Shown here: piece after piece, positions 33,167 through 41,089 of the stretch | Numbering within the stretch: the stretch's first letter is position 1 | How the letters are laid out: each line of letters starts with the position of its first letter | From: CAVUFH01 sp963740835 | GTDB taxonomy: Bacteria > Actinomycetota > Acidimicrobiia > IMCC26256 > PALSA-610 | Direction of reading: 5' to 3' | DNA length: 64,000 nucleotides | NCBI GenBank assembly: GCA_963740835.1 | Contig: CAVUFH010000003.1 | Span: forward strand, 620,001 to 684,000 | Translations under genes and position numbers: made by a program | The notes under the pieces: generated by a model | What the model saw: only the letters and a program-made list of their open reading frames with translations | Told to the model about the DNA's origin: nothing | Databases searched by the model: none

Positions 33167-33934
33167 CTAGAGCCCGGGGCTGCTGTGCATGATCCCGCCG
33201 TCGGCGAAGACCGTCGTCGCGGTGAGGTAGGAGGCACCGTCGGATGCGAGGAACGCAACCACGTTGCCGATCTCGGCTGGTTCGGCCATGCGCGCGAGCG
33301 GGATCGCGGCGTCGAGCACCTTCATCTTCGCCGGGTCGTCCATCGTCGACTTGTTGATCGGGGTCGCGACGGCGCCGGGGCCGACGCCGACCACGCGCAC
33401 GCCTTGCGGCCCGAGCTCGACGCCCGCGGTGCGGGTCAACATGCGCATGCCGCCCTTGGACAGGCAGTACGGCGTGTTGCCGGGCATGGGCCAGTCCTCG
33501 TGCACGGAGGTGACGTTGATGATGGCGCCGCCACTGCCCTGGGCGATCATCTGCTTGGCCGCGATCTGGGTGCCGAAGAAGGCGCTCTTGAGGTTGATCG
33601 CCATCACCTTCTCGTACTGCGCTTCGGTCGTGTCGAGGATCGACGTGCGCGTCTCGACGCCCGCGTTGTTGACCATCACGTCGACCCGGCCGAAGCCCTT
33701 GACCGCCGCGTCGACGAGCCGCTGCAGGTCCTCGACCTTGCTCACGTCGGCCTCCACGCCGATGGCCTTGTCGCCCAGCTTCGCGACCTCGCGTTCCAGG
33801 TCCTCGGTCGCCTGCTGGTCGGCGACGTAGTCGATGACGACGTTGGCGCCCTCGCGCGCGAGGGCGAGCGTGATGGCTTTGCCGATCCCGCTGTTGCCGC
33901 CGGTGACGATGGCGATCTTGCCCTTCAGTGTCAT
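33167..33934 (-). CDS. SDR-family oxidoreductase (glucose 1-dehydrogenase-like)
   Basis: A 255-residue classical short-chain dehydrogenase. TGGNSGIG (11-18) binds NAD(P). NNAG (89-92), Ser143, Tyr156 and Lys160 (YCLSK) form the catalytic set. VVGVGPGAVATPIN and LASDGASYLTATTVFADGG are typical of glucose 1-dehydrogenase-like members. It is the first gene of the SDR-GMC-MFS operon; its start lies 82 nt from a symmetric palindromic operator (34017-34033) shared with the divergent GH15 gene. Substrate inferred only from family. Confidence 0.91.
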   Translation of the reverse strand: MTLKGKIAIVTGGNSGIGKAITLALAREGANVVIDYVADQQATEDLEREVAKLGDKAIGVEADVSKVEDLQRLVDAAVKGFGRVDVMVNNAGVETRTSILDTTEAQYEKVMAINLKSAFFGTQIAAKQMIAQGSGGAIINVTSVHEDWPMPGNTPYCLSKGGMRMLTRTAGVELGPQGVRVVGVGPGAVATPINKSTMDDPAKMKVLDAAIPLARMAEPAEIGNVVAFLASDGASYLTATTVFADGGIMHSSPGL

Positions 33935-34016
33935 GTGGGTTCCTCCGGCAGGGTCCGGCGCGAACGCGCGCCTCGGACCGACCCGCCGACCTTATGGCGC
34001 GGCCGCCCCGGGTGAA

Positions 34017-34033
34017 TCATGCCGATGGCATGA
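34017..34033. promoter_or_regulatory. 17-bp palindromic operator, copy 7
   Basis: TCATGCCGATGGCATGA: perfect 7-bp arms TCATGCC/GGCATGA around GAT. It lies between the divergent SDR operon (82 nt) and GH15 gene (70 nt). The most symmetric copy. Confidence 0.68.
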
Positions 34034-34103
34034 TGTTCACGGGCCGCTGAACGCATGAAATTGCGGTCGCCCCCCAGAGGACCCCCAACACCAGAGGTGC
34101 GGC

Positions 34104-35948
34104 ATGGCCGACACGTATCCCGCCATCGCCGACCACGGCCTGATCGGCGACCTCCAGACCTGCGCGCTCGTCACCACTGGAGGCGCGATCGACTGGTTCT
34201 GCGCCCCTCGCTTCGACTCCCCGAGCATCTTCGGATCGCTGCTCGACCAGCAGAAGGGCGGCCAGTTCTCCATCACCCCGGCCGGCACCGACTACACGAC
34301 GAAGCAGCTCTACTTCCCCGACACCGGGGTGCTCATCACCCGGTTCATGGCCGAATGCGGGGTGGCCGAGATCCACGACTTCATGCCGATCGAGAACCCC
34401 GGGCAGCCCTCGGAGCGGCACCGCATCGTGCGCATGGTGAAGGTGCCCCGCGGCGAGGTGCAGCTCACGATGGAGGTGGCACCGCGCTTCGACTACGGGC
34501 GGGCCGCGCACACGCTCGAATCGACCGAGCACGGCGCGGTGTTCACGAGCGGCAAGACGACGCTCACGCTGCACTCGACGGTGCCGCTGGGGACGCGCGA
34601 GAACGACGTCGTCGGCGAGTTCACACTGCGGACGGGTGACGTCGGTGGCTTCATCCTCGAGTCCGCGTCGGGGACTCTTCCGCGACACGTCGACGCGGAA
34701 GAGCTCGACGGCTGCTTCGTTTCCACGGTCGCCGCGTGGCGCGGCTGGCTCGCGGGCTCGACCTATCACGGCCGCTGGCGCGACATGGTGAACCGCGCCG
34801 CGATCACGTTGAAGCTGCTCACCTACGCGCCGACCGGCGCGCCCGTCGCCGCCGCGACAACCGGCCTGCCCGAGCAAGTGGGCGGTGAGCGCAACTGGGA
34901 CTACCGCTACACGTGGTTGCGCGACGCGTCGTTCACGGTGCAGGCGCTCGACCGGCTCGGGTTCAAATACGACGCGATCGCCTTCCTGACCTGGCTGCGC
35001 GACCGCGTCGAGAAGACGAAGATGGACGAGAACGGTCCGCTGCGGATCATGTACCGCGTCGATGGCACCGAGGATCTCGAGGAGTACTCCCTCGACAACT
35101 TCGAGGGCTACATGGGTTCGTCGCCCGTCCGCATCGGCAACGGCGCGTCGTCGCAGCTCCAGCTGGACACGTACGGCGAGATGATGGACGCGATCTGGCA
35201 TGCCGAGCGCGAGCAGGCCGCGATCGGGCAGCGGGGTTGGAAGGACCTCAGCGGCATGATCGACTGGCTCTGCGACAACTGGGACCAGCCCGAGGAAGGG
35301 ATCTGGGAGACGCGCGGCGGTCGCCAGCCGTTCGTGTACGGCCGGATGATGTGCTGGGTCGCGCTCGACCGCGCCATCCGCATGGCCACCCAGACCGGTG
35401 CGCGTCCCGCGCCGCTCGAGAGGTGGACGAAGGTGCGCGACCAGATCAACGAGCAGATCGTCGCGCAAGGTTGGAACGAAGAGATCAAGGGGTTGGTGCA
35501 GCACTACGGGAGCGACGTGCTCGACGCGTCGGTGCTCGCGGCGCTGCGGCTGCACTATCTCGTGCCGACCGACGCGATCTGGCTCGGAACGCTCGCCGCG
35601 ATCGAGGACAAGCTCGTGTCCGACAGCCTGGTGTACCGGTACAACCCGGAAGCGTCGCCCGACGGTTTGCAGGGCTCCGAGGGCACGTTCTCGATGTGCA
35701 CGTTCTGGTACGTCGACGCGTTGACGCGCACCGGCCGGCTCGACGACGCGCGCCTGGTGTTCGAGAAGATGCTGACGTACGCGAACCACCTCGGCTTGTA
35801 CGGCGAGGAGCTCGCGCAGACCGGCGAGCAACTCGGCAACTTCCCGCAGGCGTTCACGCACTTGTCGCTCATCACCGCCGCGGTCGATCTCGACGCGGCG
35901 TTGAACCGGCGCGCCGCCGCGGGTCACGCGGCGCAGGCGACGACGTAG
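34104..35948 (+). CDS. GH15-family trehalase/glucoamylase
   Basis: A 614-residue glycoside hydrolase. The N-terminal beta domain (YPAIADHGLIGDLQTCALVT, GAIDWFCAPRFDSPSIFGSL) is of the trehalase-like DUF5911 kind. The (alpha/alpha)6 catalytic domain has GERNWDYRYTWLRDASFTVQ, a first acidic region DNFEGYMGSSPVRIGN, and C-terminal LQGSEGTFSMCTFWYVDALT. Mycobacterial members hydrolyse trehalose; others act on maltodextrins, so the substrate is not fixed. ATG 34104 follows the palindromic operator by 70 nt. An NDH-2 gene begins 9 nt after its stop, giving a likely operon. Confidence 0.9.
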   Translation: MADTYPAIADHGLIGDLQTCALVTTGGAIDWFCAPRFDSPSIFGSLLDQQKGGQFSITPAGTDYTTKQLYFPDTGVLITRFMAECGVAEIHDFMPIENPGQPSERHRIVRMVKVPRGEVQLTMEVAPRFDYGRAAHTLESTEHGAVFTSGKTTLTLHSTVPLGTRENDVVGEFTLRTGDVGGFILESASGTLPRHVDAEELDGCFVSTVAAWRGWLAGSTYHGRWRDMVNRAAITLKLLTYAPTGAPVAAATTGLPEQVGGERNWDYRYTWLRDASFTVQALDRLGFKYDAIAFLTWLRDRVEKTKMDENGPLRIMYRVDGTEDLEEYSLDNFEGYMGSSPVRIGNGASSQLQLDTYGEMMDAIWHAEREQAAIGQRGWKDLSGMIDWLCDNWDQPEEGIWETRGGRQPFVYGRMMCWVALDRAIRMATQTGARPAPLERWTKVRDQINEQIVAQGWNEEIKGLVQHYGSDVLDASVLAALRLHYLVPTDAIWLGTLAAIEDKLVSDSLVYRYNPEASPDGLQGSEGTFSMCTFWYVDALTRTGRLDDARLVFEKMLTYANHLGLYGEELAQTGEQLGNFPQAFTHLSLITAAVDLDAALNRRAAAGHAAQATT

Positions 35949-35957
35949 CCGCCGGCT

Positions 35958-37391
35958 GTGGGCGCTCGTCTTCGTCGTCACATCGGGCCGGGTCGCGGCG
36001 TCCCCGACGCGCCGCCCGGCGCGCGCCATCGGGTCGTGATCGTCGGTGGCGGCTTCGGCGGCCTGCCGGCGAGCCGGCTGCTCTCGGACATGCCGGTTGA
36101 CGTCACGCTCGTCGACCGGCGCAACCACCACCTCTTCCAGCCGCTGCTCTACCAGGTCGCGACGGGGCTGCTCTCTCCCGGCCAGATCGCGCCGCCCCTT
36201 CGCCACATCCTGCGCAAGGCAAAGAACGTGCGCGTCGAGCTGGCGGAAGTGACGGGCTTCGATCTCGAACGGCGGGTCGTGCACGTGTCGCGCATGCCAG
36301 GCGAGGCCATTGAGATCCCTTACGACAGCCTCATCGTCGCCGGCGGCTCGGGGCAGTCGTACTTCGGTCACGACGAGTTCGCGCTCTACGCGCCGGGCAT
36401 GAAGACGATCGACGACGCACTCGAGCTCCGGCGCCGGCTACTCGGCGCGTTCGAGCTGGCCGAGACCGCGACCGACGAGGAGGAGCGCCGGCAGTGGTTG
36501 ACGATCGCGCTCGTCGGCGCGGGGCCGACCGGTGTCGAGCTCGCGGGTCAGATCCGGGAGCTCGCAGCGCGTTCGCTGCGCTCCGACTTCCGCACGTTCG
36601 AGCCCGAGACGGTGCGCGTCGTGCTGCTCGACGGTGGCAAGGAGCCGCTCGCGACGTTCGGGGACGACTTGTCGGCGAAGGCCGCAAAGGAGCTCGAGGG
36701 GCTCGGCGTCGAGCTGCGGATGGGCGCCCGCGTCACCAACGTCGACGCCTTCGGCGTCGATGTGCAGACCGACGCGGGAAACGAACGCATCGCGGCGCGC
36801 ACGGTGGTGTGGGCCGCGGGTGTGCAGGCGTCACCGCTGGCCGCGATGCTCGCCGAGCAGACCGGCGCCGAAGTCGACCGGGCCGGTCGCATCGCGACGC
36901 TTCCCGACCTCACCCTTCCCGGGCATCCCGAGGTGTTCGCCGTCGGCGACATGGTGACGCTCGAGCATCTCCCCGGCGTCGCCGAAGTCGCGATGCAGGG
37001 CAGTCTCCACTCCGCGAACACGATCCTGCGCCGCTTGAAGGGCGAGCAGGATGCGCTGCCGTTCAAGTACCGGGACCTCGGCAGCGTCGCGGCCATCGGT
37101 CGGTTCCGCGCGATCTGCAGTGTCGGAAAGCTGCGCCTCAGCGGCTTCGCGGGTTGGGTCGTGTGGATGTTCGTCCACCTCGCGTTCTTGACCGGCTGGG
37201 GCAACCGCTTCACGACGATGCTCCGCTGGCTCCGCTGGCTCGTCGGTCGCAACCGCACCGAACGCGTGTTCAGCGTCGCGCACACGGGCGGCGACCTGAG
37301 CACGCCGGCCGAGGTGCGGGCGATCATCGAGCCGAACCAGTATCCGGGGCTCGACGCGGCCGGCGCGGAACCTCCCGGGCCGCCCGGCTGA
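35958..37391 (+). CDS. ndh: Type II NADH dehydrogenase (NDH-2)
   Basis: A 477-residue, non-proton-pumping NADH:quinone reductase. FAD loop VVIVGGGFGGLPASRLL, NAD loop ALVGAGPTGVELAGQIREL, quinone/FAD segment RNHHLFQPLLYQVATGLLSP, and VFAVGDMVTLEHLPGVAEVA. The C-terminal hydrophobic-amphipathic part (GFAGWVVWMFVHLAFLTGWG with MLRWLRWLVG) attaches it to the membrane. GTG 35958 is 9 nt after the GH15 stop. With cytochrome bd it would give an energy-conserving-light respiratory route, fitting the shared operators. Confidence 0.93.
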   Translation: MGARLRRHIGPGRGVPDAPPGARHRVVIVGGGFGGLPASRLLSDMPVDVTLVDRRNHHLFQPLLYQVATGLLSPGQIAPPLRHILRKAKNVRVELAEVTGFDLERRVVHVSRMPGEAIEIPYDSLIVAGGSGQSYFGHDEFALYAPGMKTIDDALELRRRLLGAFELAETATDEEERRQWLTIALVGAGPTGVELAGQIRELAARSLRSDFRTFEPETVRVVLLDGGKEPLATFGDDLSAKAAKELEGLGVELRMGARVTNVDAFGVDVQTDAGNERIAARTVVWAAGVQASPLAAMLAEQTGAEVDRAGRIATLPDLTLPGHPEVFAVGDMVTLEHLPGVAEVAMQGSLHSANTILRRLKGEQDALPFKYRDLGSVAAIGRFRAICSVGKLRLSGFAGWVVWMFVHLAFLTGWGNRFTTMLRWLRWLVGRNRTERVFSVAHTGGDLSTPAEVRAIIEPNQYPGLDAAGAEPPGPPG

Positions 37392-37408
37392 GTCGGCCGG
37401 CGACTGCC

Positions 37409-37462
37409 GGATCGTTCACCCTGCATGGATCGTTCACCCTGCATGGATCGTTCACCCAGCAT
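37409..37462 (+). repeat. Three tandem 18-bp repeats
   Basis: GGATCGTTCACCCTGCAT occurs at 37409-37426 and 37427-37444, and with one change (CCCAGCAT) at 37445-37462. It lies between ndh and the hydrolase gene, 18-40 nt before the likely hydrolase start. The unit is a multiple of three and the frame stays open, so it might instead be translated as an N-terminal extension. Confidence 0.8.
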
Positions 37463-37502
37463 GGATGATGTGCGTTCGGCACCCACTCACGAGAATGGCG
37501 CG

Positions 37503-39554
37503 ATGCCCAAACACCGCAGTCACTCCCTCCACGGGCGCGCCGACCAGGCCGGACTCCTCGTCGCGGCGTTGAACGCACCCCTGTCGTTCCAACGCACGCT
37601 GATGCCGCGTGCGACGACGGACCAGGCGCTCGTCACCGGCCTGACCGCGTCGATGAACCATGCGATCGTTTCCCTGGTGCAAGAGACGGTGCAGGCCGCC
37701 GCGCTCGCGGTTGCCGGGCAGGCGCGGCGGGCGAACGTCGACGAAGCGAGTTGGGGCCGCACCGTGCTCGGTGCCGACGTGCTGGCGATCGGGGCCGGGC
37801 TCGCGTTGCAGCGTGCCTTCCGGCAGCACCATCGCGAGGTGCTGCCACACGCGGGTGCGCGCACGGGAGGCTTCGTCCTGGCGACGACCGGAACGGCCGC
37901 GCTCCTCGCCGGGGTCCTGCAGGAGGCGTTCGCGGCCGGGGCGCGCGCCGGGGGCGCACGCTCGCGATCGTCGCGCCCGTCGCCGGCGCGCTCACTGCGG
38001 CGAACACGTGGGTGGTACGTCGTCGCGCGCGTACGGATGCGGACCTTCCGCCCGAGGACGTGCAAGCGTCGCTGGCCAAGTCGCTCGCATACGGCGCCGC
38101 GATCGCGGGTGGGCTCACTGCCTTCGGTGCTGTCGAGCGCAAGTTCGCCGACGTGCTCTCGAGCGCGGTGGCGCGCGTCCTCCCTGGCAACGACGAGGTC
38201 TGGCGCCCGCTCGCACATGCCGTGTCACTCGCCGCGTTCGGTGCGCTCACGCGCGTCGTCATGCAGCAGGCATTCCATCGCATCGAGAACGTGCAGGAAT
38301 CGGTGGAGGCGGCATTCGACATCGCGCCGCCATCGGAGCTCGTCAGCGGGAGCTACGAGAGCAACGTCCCGTTCGCGACGTTGTCGCGCGGGTCGCCGGT
38401 TCGTGTGGATGACGACAGCTGAACGCGTGATCGAAGAAGTGATGGAGCAGCCCGCGGCCGCGCAGCCCATCCGTGCGTACGTGGGGTTGGAGAGCGCGGC
38501 GACCGAGGAAGCGCGCGTCGACCTCGCGTTGCAGGAGCTCGAGCGCACGGGCGCGTTCGACCGGAGCTGGTTGATGGTCGCGTCGCCGACCGGCACCGGC
38601 TACGTCAACTACGCCGCCGCATCGATCCTCGAATTCCTCTCGCGTGGCGATTGCGCGACGGTTGCGATGCAGTACTCGGCCCGGCCGTCACCGCTGTCGT
38701 TGGACCGTGTCGCCGAAGGGCGCGATCACGCGCGCTTGCTCTTCGCCGCGCTGCGCGACCGATTGGCGAAGTGTCCCGAAGGCAAGCGGCCGAAGCTCGT
38801 GCTCTTCGGCGAGAGCCTTGGTGCGTGGACGAGTCAGGATGCATTCGTGGATCGCGGCACCCAGGGCCTCGTCGAGGACGGGATCGACTACGCGATCTGG
38901 ATCGGGACGCCGCATTTCAGCAAGTGGAAGGAGCAGGTGCTCTTCGACGACCAGCCGAACATCGACCGGAGCCTCATCGGGGTGTGCAACGACATCGGCG
39001 AGTGGGAGGCGCTCCACGCGGAGGCGCGCGCACGCATCCGGTACATGATGATCACGCACAACGATGACGGTGTGGCCGTGTTCGGGCCCGAGCTCGCGGT
39101 GCAGGCGCCGGAGTGGCTCGGAGCCCCCGAGACGCGGCCGGCTTCCGTCCCGAGGGGCATGCGCTGGGTCCCGACCACCACCTTCTTCCAGGTGCTCGTC
39201 GACATGAAGAACGCCGCGAACGTCGTGCCCGGAGTGTTCGCCGCTCGCGGCCACGACTACCGCGCGGATCTGCTCCCCTTTTTCAGTCGCGTGCTCGGCT
39301 TCGATACGTCACCCGAACAGGTGGAGCGGGTCGGGAAGTGGCTCGAAGGGCGGGAGCTGTTGCGTACACAGTGGATGAAGTCTCACGGCTCGGTCGAGCG
39401 CAGCCTGGCGGCCAGTGTGCTCGAGCGACTCATCCAGGAACAGCGGGCGGCCGGCCAAGACACCAATGAACGGCTGATCGAGCTCGTGCGCACCATCGCG
39501 TTCGAGGAGTTCGGCGCAGGTACGGGCGCCACCGGAGGAGGAACGAATCCTTGA
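37503..39554 (+). CDS. Membrane-anchored alpha/beta-hydrolase (Abhydrolase_9 type), two compensating frameshifts
   Basis: ATG 37503 (MPKHRSHSLHGRADQAGLLV) starts an N-terminal membrane region. The frame breaks in a G5 run at 37950-37954 and the protein continues in another frame (RTLAIVAPVAGALTAANTWV to SYESNVPFATLSR). It returns to the first frame at about 38395 (RRFVWMTTAERVIEEVMEQP). The second half is the hydrolase: nucleophile Ser in LVLFGESLGAWTSQ, IGTPHFSKWKEQVL, and late GHDYRADLLPFFSR with a candidate His. One base lost and one gained restore a protein of about 683 residues. The family is common in actinobacteria; its substrate is unknown. In-frame ATG 37461 or 37425 are alternatives. 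Confidence 0.82.
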   Translation: MPKHRSHSLHGRADQAGLLVAALNAPLSFQRTLMPRATTDQALVTGLTASMNHAIVSLVQETVQAAALAVAGQARRANVDEASWGRTVLGADVLAIGAGLALQRAFRQHHREVLPHAGARTGGFVLATTGTAALLAGVLQEAFAAGARAGGARSRSSRPSPARSLRRTRGWYVVARVRMRTFRPRTCKRRWPSRSHTAPRSRVGSLPSVLSSASSPTCSRARWRASSLATTRSGARSHMPCHSPRSVRSRASSCSRHSIASRTCRNRWRRHSTSRRHRSSSAGATRATSRSRRCRAGRRFVWMTTAERVIEEVMEQPAAAQPIRAYVGLESAATEEARVDLALQELERTGAFDRSWLMVASPTGTGYVNYAAASILEFLSRGDCATVAMQYSARPSPLSLDRVAEGRDHARLLFAALRDRLAKCPEGKRPKLVLFGESLGAWTSQDAFVDRGTQGLVEDGIDYAIWIGTPHFSKWKEQVLFDDQPNIDRSLIGVCNDIGEWEALHAEARARIRYMMITHNDDGVAVFGPELAVQAPEWLGAPETRPASVPRGMRWVPTTTFFQVLVDMKNAANVVPGVFAARGHDYRADLLPFFSRVLGFDTSPEQVERVGKWLEGRELLRTQWMKSHGSVERSLAASVLERLIQEQRAAGQDTNERLIELVRTIAFEEFGAGTGATGGGTNP

Positions 39555-40423
39555 CCGACGACCTGAAGGCTCCCCGCACGCGCTGGGTCGCGCTGCTCGC
39601 GCTCGCGGTTGCCCTGACGCTCACTACGGCCGCGTGCGGTGGCGACGACGACGACAGCAGCAGTTCCGGGTCGAATCCCGGTGAGGTCGAGACGACGCCT
39701 GCCTCCGCGAGCGACCTCTCCAGTCAGCACTGGCAGTTGAAGTCCTTCGTCGTCGGGTCCGGGGGCACGCTCTCGATCGGGTCCGAAGCCTCACCCGCGA
39801 CCGCCGCGTTCGACGCCGGAACGACCACCGGGTCGACCGGGTGCAACAACTACACGGTCACGTACGAGCTCGGGAGCAACGGCGCGATCAAGTTCGGGCC
39901 GGTTGCCGCTACGAAGGCGCTGTGCCCGGGCGATCTCAACGAGCAGGAGCAAGGCCTCATCAACGGGTACGGCGCGGCGCGCCGGGCCGTGATCAACGAC
40001 GGCGCGCTCCAGCTGCTCGGCGCCGGCGGTAACCCGCTGCTGATCTTCTCGCCCGTGAAGGGCCAGGAGCTCGAAGGCGTCGACTGGCGGTTGATCAACT
40101 TCCGCACCCCCACGGCGGTGACCTCGTCGATCGCCGGTGCCGATGTGACCGCCACGTTCGCCGACGGCAAGGTCTCGGGCAACGCCGGCTGCAACAACTA
40201 CTCCGCGACCTACACCGGTGGGAACGATACGAGCGGTCCGTTGACGATCGGCGCGATCGCGCTCCAGCAGAAGGCCTGCACTTCGCCCGAAGGCGTCATG
40301 CAACAGGAGCAGGGCTACGCCGCCGCACTCGCGACCGTCGTGAAGTTCGAAACCCTCGGCAACAAGCTCACGCTGTTGAACGCGCAAGGCCAGGACGCCG
40401 CCACCTACCAAGCCGAAGGCTGA
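39551..40423 (+). CDS. Lipoprotein with two META domains
   Basis: A 290-residue secreted lipoprotein. The signal peptide ends in the lipobox TTAAC (VALTLTTAACGG), followed by a poly-Asp/Ser spacer. Two META (HslJ-like) domains follow at about 55-165 and 170-285. Each has the GCNNY motif (TGSTGCNNYTVTYE; SGNAGCNNYSATYT) and a second cysteine (TKALCPGDL; QQKACTSPEG). TTG 39551 overlaps the previous stop and has GGAGGA upstream, so it is co-transcribed with the hydrolase. HslJ-like proteins are linked to stress and antibiotic tolerance in enterics; the role here is unknown. Confidence 0.87.
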   Translation: MTDDLKAPRTRWVALLALAVALTLTTAACGGDDDDSSSSGSNPGEVETTPASASDLSSQHWQLKSFVVGSGGTLSIGSEASPATAAFDAGTTTGSTGCNNYTVTYELGSNGAIKFGPVAATKALCPGDLNEQEQGLINGYGAARRAVINDGALQLLGAGGNPLLIFSPVKGQELEGVDWRLINFRTPTAVTSSIAGADVTATFADGKVSGNAGCNNYSATYTGGNDTSGPLTIGAIALQQKACTSPEGVMQQEQGYAAALATVVKFETLGNKLTLLNAQGQDAATYQAEG

Positions 40424-40442
40424 ACGCGATCGCGCCCGCGGT

Positions 40443-41087
40443 GTGACGGAACCTGCTTACCTGCGCGCGACTCGCGTGGCGTACGACACGGTCGCGGTCG
40501 ACTACGCCGCGCAGCTGCGCGCCGAGCTCGACAGCAAGCCGTTGGACCGCGCGGTGCTCGACGCGTTCGCGGAGCTCGTACGGGCATCCGGCGGCGGGTT
40601 GGTCGCGGATCTCGGATGTGGCCCCGGTCGCGTGACGGCGTACCTGTGTTCGCGCGGCTTGACGGCGTTCGGTGTCGACCTCTCGCCGGCGATGGTGGCG
40701 GAGGCGCGGCGCGCGCACCCGGACCTTCGCTTCGAAGTCGGATCGATGACGGCGCTCGACCGGGACGGCGGCTCGCTCGCCGGCATCGTCGCGTGGTACT
40801 CGATCATCCACACCCCGCCCGACGATCTCCCTGCGCTGTTCGCCGAGCTCGCTCGAGTGCTCGCGCCCGGCGGTTACGCCCTGGTCGCGTTTCAAGTCGG
40901 TGACGCCCGCGTGCATCTGGAGCAGGCGTACGGACACTCGGTGTCGCTCGACGCGTACCGGCACTCACCGAAGGTCGTCGCCGAGCTGCTGCGCAACGCC
41001 GGGCTGCCCGAGTGCGCGCGCCTGTTGCGCGCACCGGACGAACTCGAGAAGACCCCGCAGGCGTTCCTGATGGTGCGAAAGCCCTGA
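40443..41087 (+). CDS. Class I SAM-dependent methyltransferase
   Basis: A 214-residue methyltransferase. Motif I is VADLGCGPGRVTAYLCSRG, motif II FGVDLSPAMVAEARRA, then FEVGSMTALD and GIVAWYSIIHTPPDDLPALF. The C-terminal part (EQAYGHSVSLDAYRHSPKVV) is typical of small-molecule methyltransferases of actinobacteria. GTG 40443 starts 19 nt after the lipoprotein gene. Its stop is 2 nt from that of the convergent phosphatase gene. Substrate unknown. Confidence 0.86.
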   Translation: MTEPAYLRATRVAYDTVAVDYAAQLRAELDSKPLDRAVLDAFAELVRASGGGLVADLGCGPGRVTAYLCSRGLTAFGVDLSPAMVAEARRAHPDLRFEVGSMTALDRDGGSLAGIVAWYSIIHTPPDDLPALFAELARVLAPGGYALVAFQVGDARVHLEQAYGHSVSLDAYRHSPKVVAELLRNAGLPECARLLRAPDELEKTPQAFLMVRKP

Positions 41088-41089
41088 AC

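Noticed and set aside
37425..37502. N-terminal extension of the membrane hydrolase (MDRSP repeats)
   Set aside because: The frame is open, but the peptide is the translation of the tandem DNA repeat. The ATG at 37503 gives a better start; kept only as an alternative.
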